8,967 nt of DNA from Promethearchaeota archaeon (GTDB lineage: Archaea > Asgardarchaeota > Lokiarchaeia > Sigyniarchaeales > SOKP01): NCBI GenBank assembly GCA_030612905.1, contig JAUWNA010000059.1, forward strand, positions 1 to 8,967. Reading direction: 5' to 3'. The position numbers and the translations under genes are program-made. Of this stretch, positions 1-6,400 are shown piece by piece. The notes beneath the pieces are model-generated. The model was given only the letters and a program-made list of their open reading frames with translations, was not told where the DNA came from and did no database searches. How positions within the stretch are numbered: the stretch's first letter is position 1; each line of letters starts with the position of its first letter.

Positions 1-1
1 C

Positions 2-538
2 GGGAGAAACATGGAATCTCCTTGTAAATCATTTCAATTATTTCAGATTATTGAAGGTAAATTTCAAGATGTTGATGTCGGGGGAGTATTAGCAATTAAT
101 GTGATTGATTTATTTTCCCCAAAGGCTGCCGATTTAATGGCAAAAGGTGGCGAAGGAGGAATTTACATTAGTAAAGATGCTTCTGAAGAACAAAGAAAGT
201 ATTTAGAACCTTTTTTTGTTAAGAATATTCCTAGTGGCTTATTAGTGAGAAAAGTTTTGGGAATTAAATATGTCGATATATCTTTAGAACAAGAAGGCAA
301 AATTTATAAAATTAAGATGCCTTATGGAGAAATGAATCTCTCGTTGGCACCAGGAGGGGATGGAAAGAATCCTCAACGTATAGAAAACTCTTTATTTAGT
401 ATGATGTTTTCTGATATTAAGATTTGTAACACTCACTCTTGGAAATACAATGATTTTGGAAAGAATTGGGAATTTACAAATAGAAGCGGTGCAATAGCAG
501 ACTTTAATCTACAAGGTAAATCCAGAAAATTTTTCTAA
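2..538 (+). CDS. DUF1326 family protein, 5' end cut by the window edge
   Basis: The product resembles the DUF1326 family, whose biochemical role I do not know. The layout fits along its length: a cysteine-bearing N-terminal patch (here N-M-E-S-P-C), a segment of the type 'I.EGKFQDVDVGGV', the helix-forming stretch 'SKDASEEQRKYLEPFF', and a closing W-E-F-T-N-R-S-G-A-I-A-D-F element that matches the usual 'W.....G.....F' end. The first ATG is at 11, but the frame is open to the window edge (Gly-Arg-Asn precede the Met), and family members normally carry 10-20 residues before this cysteine patch. The true start is therefore probably upstream. Family members often have a Cys-x-Cys...Cys-Pro-Cys patch; in the visible part only the last cysteine is kept and Ser-Pro-Cys replaces Cys-Pro-Cys. 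No signal peptide or membrane segment is visible, so it is probably cytoplasmic. Family call is fairly sure; function is unknown. Confidence 0.75.
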   Translation, partial: GRNMESPCKSFQLFQIIEGKFQDVDVGGVLAINVIDLFSPKAADLMAKGGEGGIYISKDASEEQRKYLEPFFVKNIPSGLLVRKVLGIKYVDISLEQEGKIYKIKMPYGEMNLSLAPGGDGKNPQRIENSLFSMMFSDIKICNTHSWKYNDFGKNWEFTNRSGAIADFNLQGKSRKFF

Positions 539-540
539 AT

Positions 541-668
541 GATAAGAATGATAATGTAAAGAAAATGGTTTTTCTTGCAATTAAAAAAATTGGTAGTGAT
601 TTGGAGTTGGTCCAGAAGCTTTAGCTGGTACTTCTGCTATTAATAAGTATTTACGATTTTTTTTTTAA
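541..668 (+). pseudogene. Possible frameshifted remnant of a small coding sequence
   Basis: Two frames carry adjoining protein-like stretches. The frame through the ATG at 565 reads V-K-K-M-V-F-L-A-I-K-K-I-G-S-D and then runs to a TAG at 622. From 600 the next frame reads F-G-V-G-P-E-A-L-A-G-T-S-A-I-N-K-Y-L-R before TAA at 666. Joined near 600 they give one continuous, helix-rich sequence of about 40 residues with ordinary composition, unlike the Lys/Asn/Ile/Phe-heavy translations of the other intergenic DNA here. A single indel near 600 would explain this. I do not recognise the family. It could also be chance, or a short leftover of a larger gene lost between the DUF1326 gene and the class V enzyme. 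Confidence 0.35.
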
Positions 669-678
669 AAACTTTTTT
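657..678 (+). terminator. T-run terminator (T10 then T6)
   Basis: Ten consecutive T (657-666) and then six T (673-678), separated by AAAAAC, with no GC hairpin before them. Runs of T on the coding strand are the normal intrinsic terminator in archaea. It lies 119 bases after the DUF1326 stop and before the promoter region of the class V enzyme, so it would separate the two units. Confidence 0.5.
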
Positions 679-691
679 ATCATTAATTAGG

Positions 692-742
692 TTAAATTAA
701 ATTAAGGATATGATTAAACTTTCTCGTTATATTTAAAGGTGA
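692..742 (+). promoter_or_regulatory. TATA-like box and ribosome binding site of the class V enzyme gene
   Basis: TTAAATTAAA at 692-701 could serve as a TATA box, putting the transcript start near 725-730. The ribosome binding site AGGTGA at 737-742 pairs well with the 3' end of archaeal 16S rRNA and leaves four bases before the ATG at 747, which decides that start. The binding site is clear; the TATA box is a guess in very AT-rich DNA. Confidence 0.4.
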
Positions 743-746
743 AACA

Positions 747-2474
747 ATGAAACCATTTTTAACCCTTGAAGAAGTAAGAAATGCTATTATAGGACAGAAT
801 TTTATTTTCCAGACTCCTTATGGGAAGCGTCTTCTCACATATGCGGACTACACCGCATCTGGCCGATCTCTTAAATTTATAGAACAATATCTAATCAAAA
901 TTCAACGGGAATATGCCAATACACATACAGAAGACGCTGTAACTGGTCGTCATATGACGGAAATCTTACATCAAGCGGAAACTATAATAAAAAAAGCATT
1001 TAATGCAGAGAAAAATTGCAGAATTATAGCCACGGGTACAGGTGCAACGGGAGCGATATCCAAATTCCATGAAATTATTGGTATACGTCTACCTCCAGCA
1101 ACGAGAAATCTTGTTCTATCAATATTAGATAATTCATCTGAGGAAAATGTTACAGATCAAAATTTGAGAAAGAAACTTGAACTAGAAATTAATCGATTGA
1201 AACCCGTTGTTTTTATTGGTCCTTACGAACATCATTCTAACGATATAATGTGGCGAGAAGCTATTGCAGAAGTTGTAACCATTCAACTTACCCCCGATGG
1301 CTATATTGACTTAAGGGATTTAGAAAGTCAAGTTTCAGATGCAAAGTATAAAAAAAGGCTAAAAATCGGGTCTTTTTCAGCAGCATCGAATGTTACTGGT
1401 TTAAAATCTCCAGTTTATGAAATTGCTCGTATAATGCATAAATATAATGGTTTAGCTTGTTTTGATTTTGCCGCTAGTGCACCCTATGTAAAAATTAATA
1501 TGAACAATGATTCTGATACTTTTTTTGATGCAATTTTTATATCGCCTCACAAATTCGTGGGAGGTCCAGGGTCGTCAGGAATCTTAGTTTTTAACGAACG
1601 AGTTTATAATCTTGAGCTATCTCCAACTTCTGCTGGAGGTGGAACCGTTGATTTTGTTAGCTCAAGCATAGTGGATTATTCAAAAGATATTGAAACCAGA
1701 GAAAGAGCGGGCACTCCAGGGGTCTTACAAATAATTAAAGCGGCATTAGTTATTGATCTAAAGGATGCTATTGGAATTGATAATATTGAATCGAAAGAAT
1801 CAGAATATTCAACCCGAGCTTTGAAGCGATTATCTAAACATTCAAAAATCAAAATTCTCGGTCCAATCGACCCAGAAAATCGCATCCCTATTGTGTCATT
1901 TATGATTAAACATGGAAATAAGGATTTACACCCAAAATTCGTCACTAAATTGCTCAACGACTTGTTTGGCATTCAGAGTCGTGCAGGTTGCATGTGTGCT
2001 GGACCATATGGGATCATATTGCTCAAAATTGATGAAGAGCAATCTCAAAAATTCCGAAAAATTGGTCAACAAGGTAAATTCGGAATTAGACCAGGATGGT
2101 GCCGCGTTAATTTCCACTATCTATTTTCCGAGATAGAGTTCAAATTTATCTGTCAGGCTATTGAATTTATCGCAAATTATGGATATCTATTTCTTAGAGA
2201 ATATTCTTTTAACATTAATTCGGGAGTATGGGCACATCTCAATTTCAAAGATTCTCTCTTATACAACAAACCAGACATTAAATCAGTGCTCAAAACAAAA
2301 TTAAAGAATTGTTTCGACGAGGAATTTATTGATCGAAAAGTAGAATTTACTAAATATTTGAACGATGCTAGAAATCTAGTCAAAACATTCGAAGATGAAA
2401 TTGAATATCGTCAGTTTGATGATCCTGAGGTCGAAGAACTAAGATGGTTTAATTTTATACATTTAAATAAATAA
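747..2474 (+). CDS. Class V PLP-dependent aminotransferase / cysteine desulfurase-like enzyme, long form
   Basis: A pyridoxal-phosphate enzyme of fold type I, class V, closest in plan to SufS/CsdA cysteine desulfurases and selenocysteine lyases. Key sites fall in the usual order: the phosphate-binding loop T-G-T-G-A-T-G-A (96-103), a His-His pair stacking on the cofactor (162-163), Asp240 in F-D-F-A-A-S for the pyridine nitrogen, Lys269 in S-P-H-K-F for the Schiff base, the G-G-G-T segment near 299-302, and Arg453 in C-R-V-N-F-H-Y, which matches the substrate-carboxylate Arg. The loop S-R-A-G-C-M-C-A-G-P places Cys417 at the catalytic-cysteine position of SufS, with a second cysteine, Cys415, two residues before. 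At 575 residues it is about 170 longer than SufS (about 406). The extra length includes a tail after about residue 475 that I cannot assign. No SufBCD or IscU partner is nearby, so the substrate (cysteine, selenocysteine or another amino acid) is open. Cytoplasmic. Fold is very sure; exact reaction is not. Confidence 0.85.
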   Translation: MKPFLTLEEVRNAIIGQNFIFQTPYGKRLLTYADYTASGRSLKFIEQYLIKIQREYANTHTEDAVTGRHMTEILHQAETIIKKAFNAEKNCRIIATGTGATGAISKFHEIIGIRLPPATRNLVLSILDNSSEENVTDQNLRKKLELEINRLKPVVFIGPYEHHSNDIMWREAIAEVVTIQLTPDGYIDLRDLESQVSDAKYKKRLKIGSFSAASNVTGLKSPVYEIARIMHKYNGLACFDFAASAPYVKINMNNDSDTFFDAIFISPHKFVGGPGSSGILVFNERVYNLELSPTSAGGGTVDFVSSSIVDYSKDIETRERAGTPGVLQIIKAALVIDLKDAIGIDNIESKESEYSTRALKRLSKHSKIKILGPIDPENRIPIVSFMIKHGNKDLHPKFVTKLLNDLFGIQSRAGCMCAGPYGIILLKIDEEQSQKFRKIGQQGKFGIRPGWCRVNFHYLFSEIEFKFICQAIEFIANYGYLFLREYSFNINSGVWAHLNFKDSLLYNKPDIKSVLKTKLKNCFDEEFIDRKVEFTKYLNDARNLVKTFEDEIEYRQFDDPEVEELRWFNFIHLNK

Positions 2475-2546
2475 ATGAAAGCTGGATTTATAGGAAAGGG
2501 TTTTATTCTTTATACTTCTTGCGACAAAGAAAATAATTCAATATAA
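2475..2546 (+). other. 23-codon ORF abutting the class V gene, possible remnant of a dehydrogenase N-terminus
   Basis: An ATG follows the class V stop codon with no gap and opens a 23-codon frame beginning M-K-A-G-F-I-G-K-G-F. That opening resembles the first strand and glycine turn of Rossmann-fold dehydrogenases such as the 3-hydroxyisobutyrate dehydrogenase group, which usually begin 'MK.GFIG.G.MG'. The resemblance stops after ten residues and the frame ends at 2546. It may be a decayed gene start, a tiny peptide or chance. It has no ribosome binding site of its own. Confidence 0.2.
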
Positions 2547-2553
2547 AAGATAG

Positions 2554-2626
2554 ATATATTTAAAAAAAGATTTTACATATAAATCTTATAAAGAAAACCA
2601 ATAGAGATAATAAATAGTAAATAGGT
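2554..2626 (+). promoter_or_regulatory. Candidate TATA boxes and ribosome binding site of the amidohydrolase gene
   Basis: Two TATA-like elements precede the gene: ATATATTTAAAA at 2554-2565 and CTTATAAAG at 2585-2593. The second would give a leader of about 20 bases that includes AGGT at 2623-2626, eight bases before the TTG at 2635. The 88 bases between the 23-codon ORF and the TTG contain nothing else recognisable. The AT background is high, so the individual boxes are uncertain. Confidence 0.3.
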
Positions 2627-2634
2627 AAAATAAA

Positions 2635-3534
2635 TTGATTATAGATGCACATTGCCATATTTGGGATAAATCCATGGTAAGTGGAGGTTTTAAGAGGTTA
2701 ATTGATGACGGAGCTAAGCAAATGGGTTTATCAGATCCTTCAACGTTATATGATGGATCAGCAGAAAGATTAATTAGAGAGATGGAAGAAGCAGGAATTG
2801 ATAAAACGGTTATATTAGCATTAGATGGTCATATTGCTTTTACAGCTAATCTGACTTATAAAGATTACAATAATTACGTTGCAAATATCGTTAATGAATA
2901 TCCTGATAAATTTATAGGATTTGCGGGAATTGATCCTAGAAGAGGTAAAGAAGCTATTCAAGAACTTGAAAGGTGCCTAGAATTGGGATTAAAAGGTTTA
3001 AAGCTTTGGCCATTAACGGGATTTTATCCAGACGATCTAAAATTCTATCCCTTTTATAAACGTGTACAAGAATTGGAGATTCCAGTTCTGATGCATACGG
3101 GGTCAGGTCCGCCAAATACATACATAAAATATTGCCAACCGATTTATGTTGACAAAGTTGCTATAGATTTTCCCGATATGAAAATAATCATGGCTCATAT
3201 GGGAGACCCTTTTACAAATCAAGCTATATCGGTTGCTAGTAAGAACTTTAACGTTTATCTTGACATCTCTGCTTGGGAACCAGTTTTAAAAATGGTTCCT
3301 GCCGCCTTTATTCAAACACTTTTTCAAGCGAAATTAGCGTGTGGTATTGATAAGATTCTTTTCGGATCAGATTGGCCTCTTTTTACTTCAATCTTATCTC
3401 TTAAGGATTGGGTCAAAAGTATTAGAAAATTAAAAGTACCTCCTGCTCTCAAACTAATGGGATTAACAGATTTTACTGAAGAAGACAAAGAAAAAATTCT
3501 TGGATTAAATGCTGCTAAAGTGCTGGGATTATAA
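2635..3534 (+). CDS. Metal-dependent amidohydrolase (Amidohydro_2 / ACMSD-like)
   Basis: A TIM-barrel metal hydrolase or decarboxylase of the Amidohydro_2 family, which includes ACMSD and related nonoxidative decarboxylases and lactone hydrolases. The metal site is complete: His6 and His8 in D-A-H-C-H-I-W-D on strand 1, His154 in L-M-H-T-G, His188 in M-A-H-M-G-D, and Asp246 in F-G-S-D-W-P on strand 8. The G-L-K-L-W-P segment near 120 is also typical. Its 299 residues are a normal length. The start is TTG: the H-x-H strand normally begins within the first few residues, so M-I-I-D-A-H-C-H is a natural N-terminus, and no upstream ATG or GTG would fit better. A weak AGGT lies eight bases before. 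It ends facing tldE from the opposite strand. Cytoplasmic, and neighbours give no clue to the substrate. Family is sure; reaction is unknown. Confidence 0.85.
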   Translation: MIIDAHCHIWDKSMVSGGFKRLIDDGAKQMGLSDPSTLYDGSAERLIREMEEAGIDKTVILALDGHIAFTANLTYKDYNNYVANIVNEYPDKFIGFAGIDPRRGKEAIQELERCLELGLKGLKLWPLTGFYPDDLKFYPFYKRVQELEIPVLMHTGSGPPNTYIKYCQPIYVDKVAIDFPDMKIIMAHMGDPFTNQAISVASKNFNVYLDISAWEPVLKMVPAAFIQTLFQAKLACGIDKILFGSDWPLFTSILSLKDWVKSIRKLKVPPALKLMGLTDFTEEDKEKILGLNAAKVLGL

Positions 3535-3572
3535 AAAAAGTAATAAAGAAAAATTTTATTTTTTTTGTTTTT
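3533..3572. terminator. Bidirectional T-rich terminator between converging genes
   Basis: The amidohydrolase stop (3532-3534) and the tldE stop (3571-3573, minus strand) are 36 bases apart. Bases 3554-3572 read TTTTATTTTTTTTGTTTTT on the plus strand and would end the amidohydrolase transcript. Bases 3533-3553 are A-rich, giving T7 and T5 runs on the minus strand that would end the tldE transcript. Each run lies on the correct side for its gene. No hairpin is needed in archaea. Confidence 0.6.
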
Positions 3573-4899
3573 ATGAAGAAACATTCAAATTATTGAACGC
3601 CATATATGGGAAGAGAACATTTTCGGAAAACTCTCGCTCTTTAGATATATATATGCAATTTTTTACCATTTCAAGTATGTTGCCACTAACATTTCCTAGT
3701 TTAATTGGGTTTTGGAACTCGCCGTTTTTAATGTAGTATCCATTTCTAATTTCCGCTCCAAAATTACCTGATTTATCGTCCGGATGTAGCCAAGAAAACT
3801 GTTCGATGTAATACCCCTCCTTAACATTTGAAATCATCTTCTCAAAAGAAATATCTCCTGGTAATATTTTTAAATTACTAATGCCATTAACTACCGTGCC
3901 ACTTTCTGCTCTTTTGGCATTTCCAGTTGATAGCACATCGTCTAAAATTGCATATTTCTGATCGTACAACCTATTTCGAAAGACTCCGTTCTTTAAGACT
4001 TCTGTTTCCTGTTGAGGGTTTCCTTCTGAATCCCAAGAATTCGAACTAAGACCTCCGTCTAACAAACCATCGTCGATTAATGTGATGTTATCGCTTGCAA
4101 CTTTGTCTCCAATATTATAGCGAGAAACCTTTTCAAAATGAGCTATAGCGAGCGCATGGAATCCAATCACGGGATTTATTGCCTCTCTTAAGACGGATGG
4201 TGGAAAGATTACAATAGCGTCATTTGCTGGTTTAGGTTCTTCTGCTCTTAATGTGTCTTTTGCTCTCCTTGCCCAATTGTTCACTCTTTCGTTAAATTTT
4301 AAATGTTCTTTCTCTTTATAATATCCAACATCCCAAAACTCAGATAGCGCCCCATTTTTTTGTGCTTTTAATGCAAATTCAACAAAGAAGAAAGTTTTCT
4401 TAGAATTTAAATCTAAGGCATTGCTATTTCTCAAGAAGTTATGATAGCTATGAATTCTAAAGCGTCCAAAAGTAGTCTTTACATCTTTTTGTTGAGATGC
4501 CTCTGCTATTAACTCCTCTGATAAATCTTTCTTAATTGCTATGGGATCGTCTAAGATTTTTTTATCTGCCGTATTCAAATCTGTTATATGTGTCTTTCCT
4601 GGAAAATCATACGGGCTACTTGAATTAAATTTTGATAATGTAGCACAAATATCAATATTTTTATCAATTTGTCCAATATCCATAGAATTTCCCTTAATTA
4701 CACCTATACCAGTTTCATCTTTTTTTTGGGAAAGAATCCGTATAAAGTATTCAAAGTCTCTTATATCTCGCTCATTATCGGCTTGATTTTTCAAGAAAAT
4801 TGTTTCATACATGTTCCTTTCTACAAGATATATCTCGTATTCTTCGATGTTCTTTGAATTCAATCTTTTTTCAATTAAATTTAATCTTTCGTTTGACAT
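3571..4899 (-). CDS. tldE: TldE/PmbA-type subunit of the TldD-TldE metalloprotease
   Basis: The non-metal partner of TldD. In bacteria TldD/TldE degrades unfolded or modified peptides, for example in maturing microcin B17 and cleaving CcdA; the archaeal role is less clear. The C-terminal half carries the PmbA/TldE signature: V-I-F-P-P-S-V-L-R near 230, G-D-K-V-A-S-D-N, D-D-G-L-L-D-G-G, E-V-L-K-N-G-V-F, S-T-G-N-A-K-R, L-P-G-D-I-S-F-E, and a final G-N-F-G-A-E-I-R-N-G-Y-Y-I-K-N-G-E block. It has no HExxxH, as expected for TldE. I chose the ATG at 4899 (442 residues) because GGTGA at 4912-4908 lies eight bases before it. An in-frame GTG at 4911 would add four residues and overlap the tldD stop as GTGA, but it has no ribosome binding site. 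Length is typical of the family. It follows tldD, almost certainly in one transcript. Confidence 0.88.
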   Translation of the reverse strand: MSNERLNLIEKRLNSKNIEEYEIYLVERNMYETIFLKNQADNERDIRDFEYFIRILSQKKDETGIGVIKGNSMDIGQIDKNIDICATLSKFNSSSPYDFPGKTHITDLNTADKKILDDPIAIKKDLSEELIAEASQQKDVKTTFGRFRIHSYHNFLRNSNALDLNSKKTFFFVEFALKAQKNGALSEFWDVGYYKEKEHLKFNERVNNWARRAKDTLRAEEPKPANDAIVIFPPSVLREAINPVIGFHALAIAHFEKVSRYNIGDKVASDNITLIDDGLLDGGLSSNSWDSEGNPQQETEVLKNGVFRNRLYDQKYAILDDVLSTGNAKRAESGTVVNGISNLKILPGDISFEKMISNVKEGYYIEQFSWLHPDDKSGNFGAEIRNGYYIKNGEFQNPIKLGNVSGNILEMVKNCIYISKEREFSENVLFPYMAFNNLNVSS

Positions 4900-4907
4900 T
4901 TTTTCTC

Positions 4908-4912
4908 TCACC
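4908..4912 (-). promoter_or_regulatory. tldE ribosome binding site overlapping the tldD stop codon
   Basis: Read on the minus strand, GGTGA covers 4912-4908 and contains the tldD TGA stop (4910-4908). It is eight bases from the ATG of tldE at 4899. A ribosome finishing tldD therefore stops on the tldE binding site, which suggests translational coupling and near-equal amounts of the two subunits. It also favours the ATG over the GTG at 4911. Confidence 0.65.
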
Positions 4913-6290
4913 CTGGACTCACTAATGCGTTTCTAACTCTAAGATAACTACCACCCGAAGTAACGGGAACGAGATCTTCACTACCTTTTCCACATGTCCC
5001 ACCATCAAGTTTCGTAGGGTCCTTACTTACAGCATCGATATTCTTTAATAATTCAAGAACATCTCCGCTCAGAGCTGTAGCTTTCAAAATTTTTGTTTTT
5101 TCCCCATTTTCAACTAGATACGCTTTTTTTGATGTACATTGCATGCCTCCACCTAGAGGGTCTTCCATTCCAAAAAACCCATGAACCAACATTATTCCTT
5201 CGTTGGTTTCTGAGATTAATTCATTCAGACTATAATCACCAGAACCAAAATAAGTATTTGACATTCTAACATTAATAGGATGGGCAAAACTTTCTCGTCT
5301 TCCATTTCCCTGAGGAATGGCACTTAAATCTGAGGCAGATCTCCGGTCATATATGAAATCTTTTAATATACCATTTTCTACTAAAACATTGTTACCTGCT
5401 TTTATTCCTTCGTCATCAAAAAAGTAAGAACCTAATTTATTCTTTAACGATGGTGTGTCGTAGATCGAGCAGATATCGGAAGCAACTTGCTTATTTAAGT
5501 GTTGTTTTAAATAGCTTCGATCTCTTAATATTTGATCTGCTTCCAAACCATGTCCAAAGCTTTCATGAGCAATCAATCCCGCCATCTGGGGGTCTAAAAT
5601 GATTGTTCGCCTTCCTGCTGGAGGTAATTCAGCTTCCAACATTTCAAGAGAGTTTTTAACAGTTTTTTCTAATAATTCATGATCAAATAAATCAAATATT
5701 TCATATCCAATCTCACCAGAAATAATCGAATAATCATAATCAACAACAGATCCTTCTCTAGCAAGAGGTAAAACCATTACTCGTATGCGCGGAATTACTT
5801 GTCTCAATTTACATCCTTCGTTATTGACGAAGATTCGCTCAATTAAGAGTTCCATGTACTTTACTTGAACGTTAAAAATTCTCTCGTCGTAATTCTTGAC
5901 GTACTCATAAATCTCTCTTACTTTCTTTATTTTATCTTCTATAGGTATAATCGAAGGATCGATTTTGGGTTTAATCTCTTTATTTAATTCCCAACCTTCG
6001 AATTCAGCTATTGTATCTCCCTTTTTAGTCAATTTAGGGATCTTGTTTCTAATAACACCAATATCAGAACCCTCTTCAATTGCTACTTCATTCCATATTC
6101 CTGAAAATGTACGAGCAACAATACCCGATTTTTTAGTATTAACTGAAAAATTTTCAGCGGAGGGAGTTTTTGCTATGGTTGTAGACGAAACTGAATCGTA
6201 TAAGATGTCAAAATATTGATCGCTACGACTATAGTGGTTCGTTATTTCTTCAAATTCAGAAAAGATTTCTTCATAAGATTTGTCACTCAC
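4908..6290 (-). CDS. tldD: TldD metalloprotease catalytic subunit
   Basis: The zinc-binding subunit of TldD/TldE. From the GTG at 6290 (460 residues), the metal motif H-E-S-F-G-H-G-L-E-A-D gives His242, Glu243 and His247, and Cys433 in D-G-G-T-C-G-K-G fits the third zinc ligand found near the C-terminus of TldD. Other TldD marks are R-R-T-I-I-L-D-P-Q-M-A-G before the helix, V-E-N-G-I-L-K-D-F-I-Y-D, G-R-R-E-S, and G-G-M-Q-C-T-S-K-K-A-Y. The longest frame opens at a TTG (6302), but GGTGA at 6300-6296 sits inside that extension five bases before the GTG at 6290, so the GTG is the better start. No signal peptide is visible, so it should be cytoplasmic. It is 98 bases downstream of the longest-frame end of the dehydratase gene, with a T10 run between, so it probably starts its own transcript with tldE. 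Assignment is firm; the natural substrate is unknown. Confidence 0.92.
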   Translation of the reverse strand: MSDKSYEEIFSEFEEITNHYSRSDQYFDILYDSVSSTTIAKTPSAENFSVNTKKSGIVARTFSGIWNEVAIEEGSDIGVIRNKIPKLTKKGDTIAEFEGWELNKEIKPKIDPSIIPIEDKIKKVREIYEYVKNYDERIFNVQVKYMELLIERIFVNNEGCKLRQVIPRIRVMVLPLAREGSVVDYDYSIISGEIGYEIFDLFDHELLEKTVKNSLEMLEAELPPAGRRTIILDPQMAGLIAHESFGHGLEADQILRDRSYLKQHLNKQVASDICSIYDTPSLKNKLGSYFFDDEGIKAGNNVLVENGILKDFIYDRRSASDLSAIPQGNGRRESFAHPINVRMSNTYFGSGDYSLNELISETNEGIMLVHGFFGMEDPLGGGMQCTSKKAYLVENGEKTKILKATALSGDVLELLKNIDAVSKDPTKLDGGTCGKGSEDLVPVTSGGSYLRVRNALVSPG

Positions 6291-6295
6291 ATATT

Positions 6296-6300
6296 TCACC
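6296..6300 (-). promoter_or_regulatory. tldD ribosome binding site that sets the start
   Basis: GGTGA on the minus strand at 6300-6296, five bases before the GTG at 6290. The same pentamer serves tldE, and AGGTGA serves the class V gene. It argues against the TTG at 6302, which has only AT-rich DNA before it. Confidence 0.6.
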
Positions 6301-6302
6301 AA

Positions 6303-6400
6303 AGTTTTAAAATTTAAGTTAGAACTAAGTTAATTTTAAAAAAAAAATATAGTAAAATAATATGTCTGATAATATATAGGTTTAGATGTTATATTCCATA
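6303..6400 (-). terminator. Spacer after the dehydratase gene with a T10 terminator run
   Basis: On the minus strand this 98-base spacer contains ten consecutive T (6347-6338), about 55 bases after the dehydratase stop. It would end that transcript in the archaeal manner. Directly after the run, TTTAAAATTAA (about 6341-6331) could be the TATA box of the tldD-tldE unit with a transcript start near 6305-6310. Nothing else is recognisable in the spacer. Confidence 0.4.

Noticed and set aside
1676..2383. Open frames of 63-98 codons on both strands inside the class V gene
   Set aside because: They lie wholly within a gene supported by conserved catalytic motifs, lack ribosome binding sites and have no recognisable domain.
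3324..3736. Overlapping frames across the convergent junction on both strands
   Set aside because: They run through the ends of two genes and the poly-A/poly-T junction, and their translations (Phe, Lys, Tyr runs) reflect base composition rather than a protein.
4541..4857. Two plus-strand frames of 62-81 codons opposite tldE
   Set aside because: They are antisense shadows of a well-supported family member and read as hydrophobic low-information sequence.
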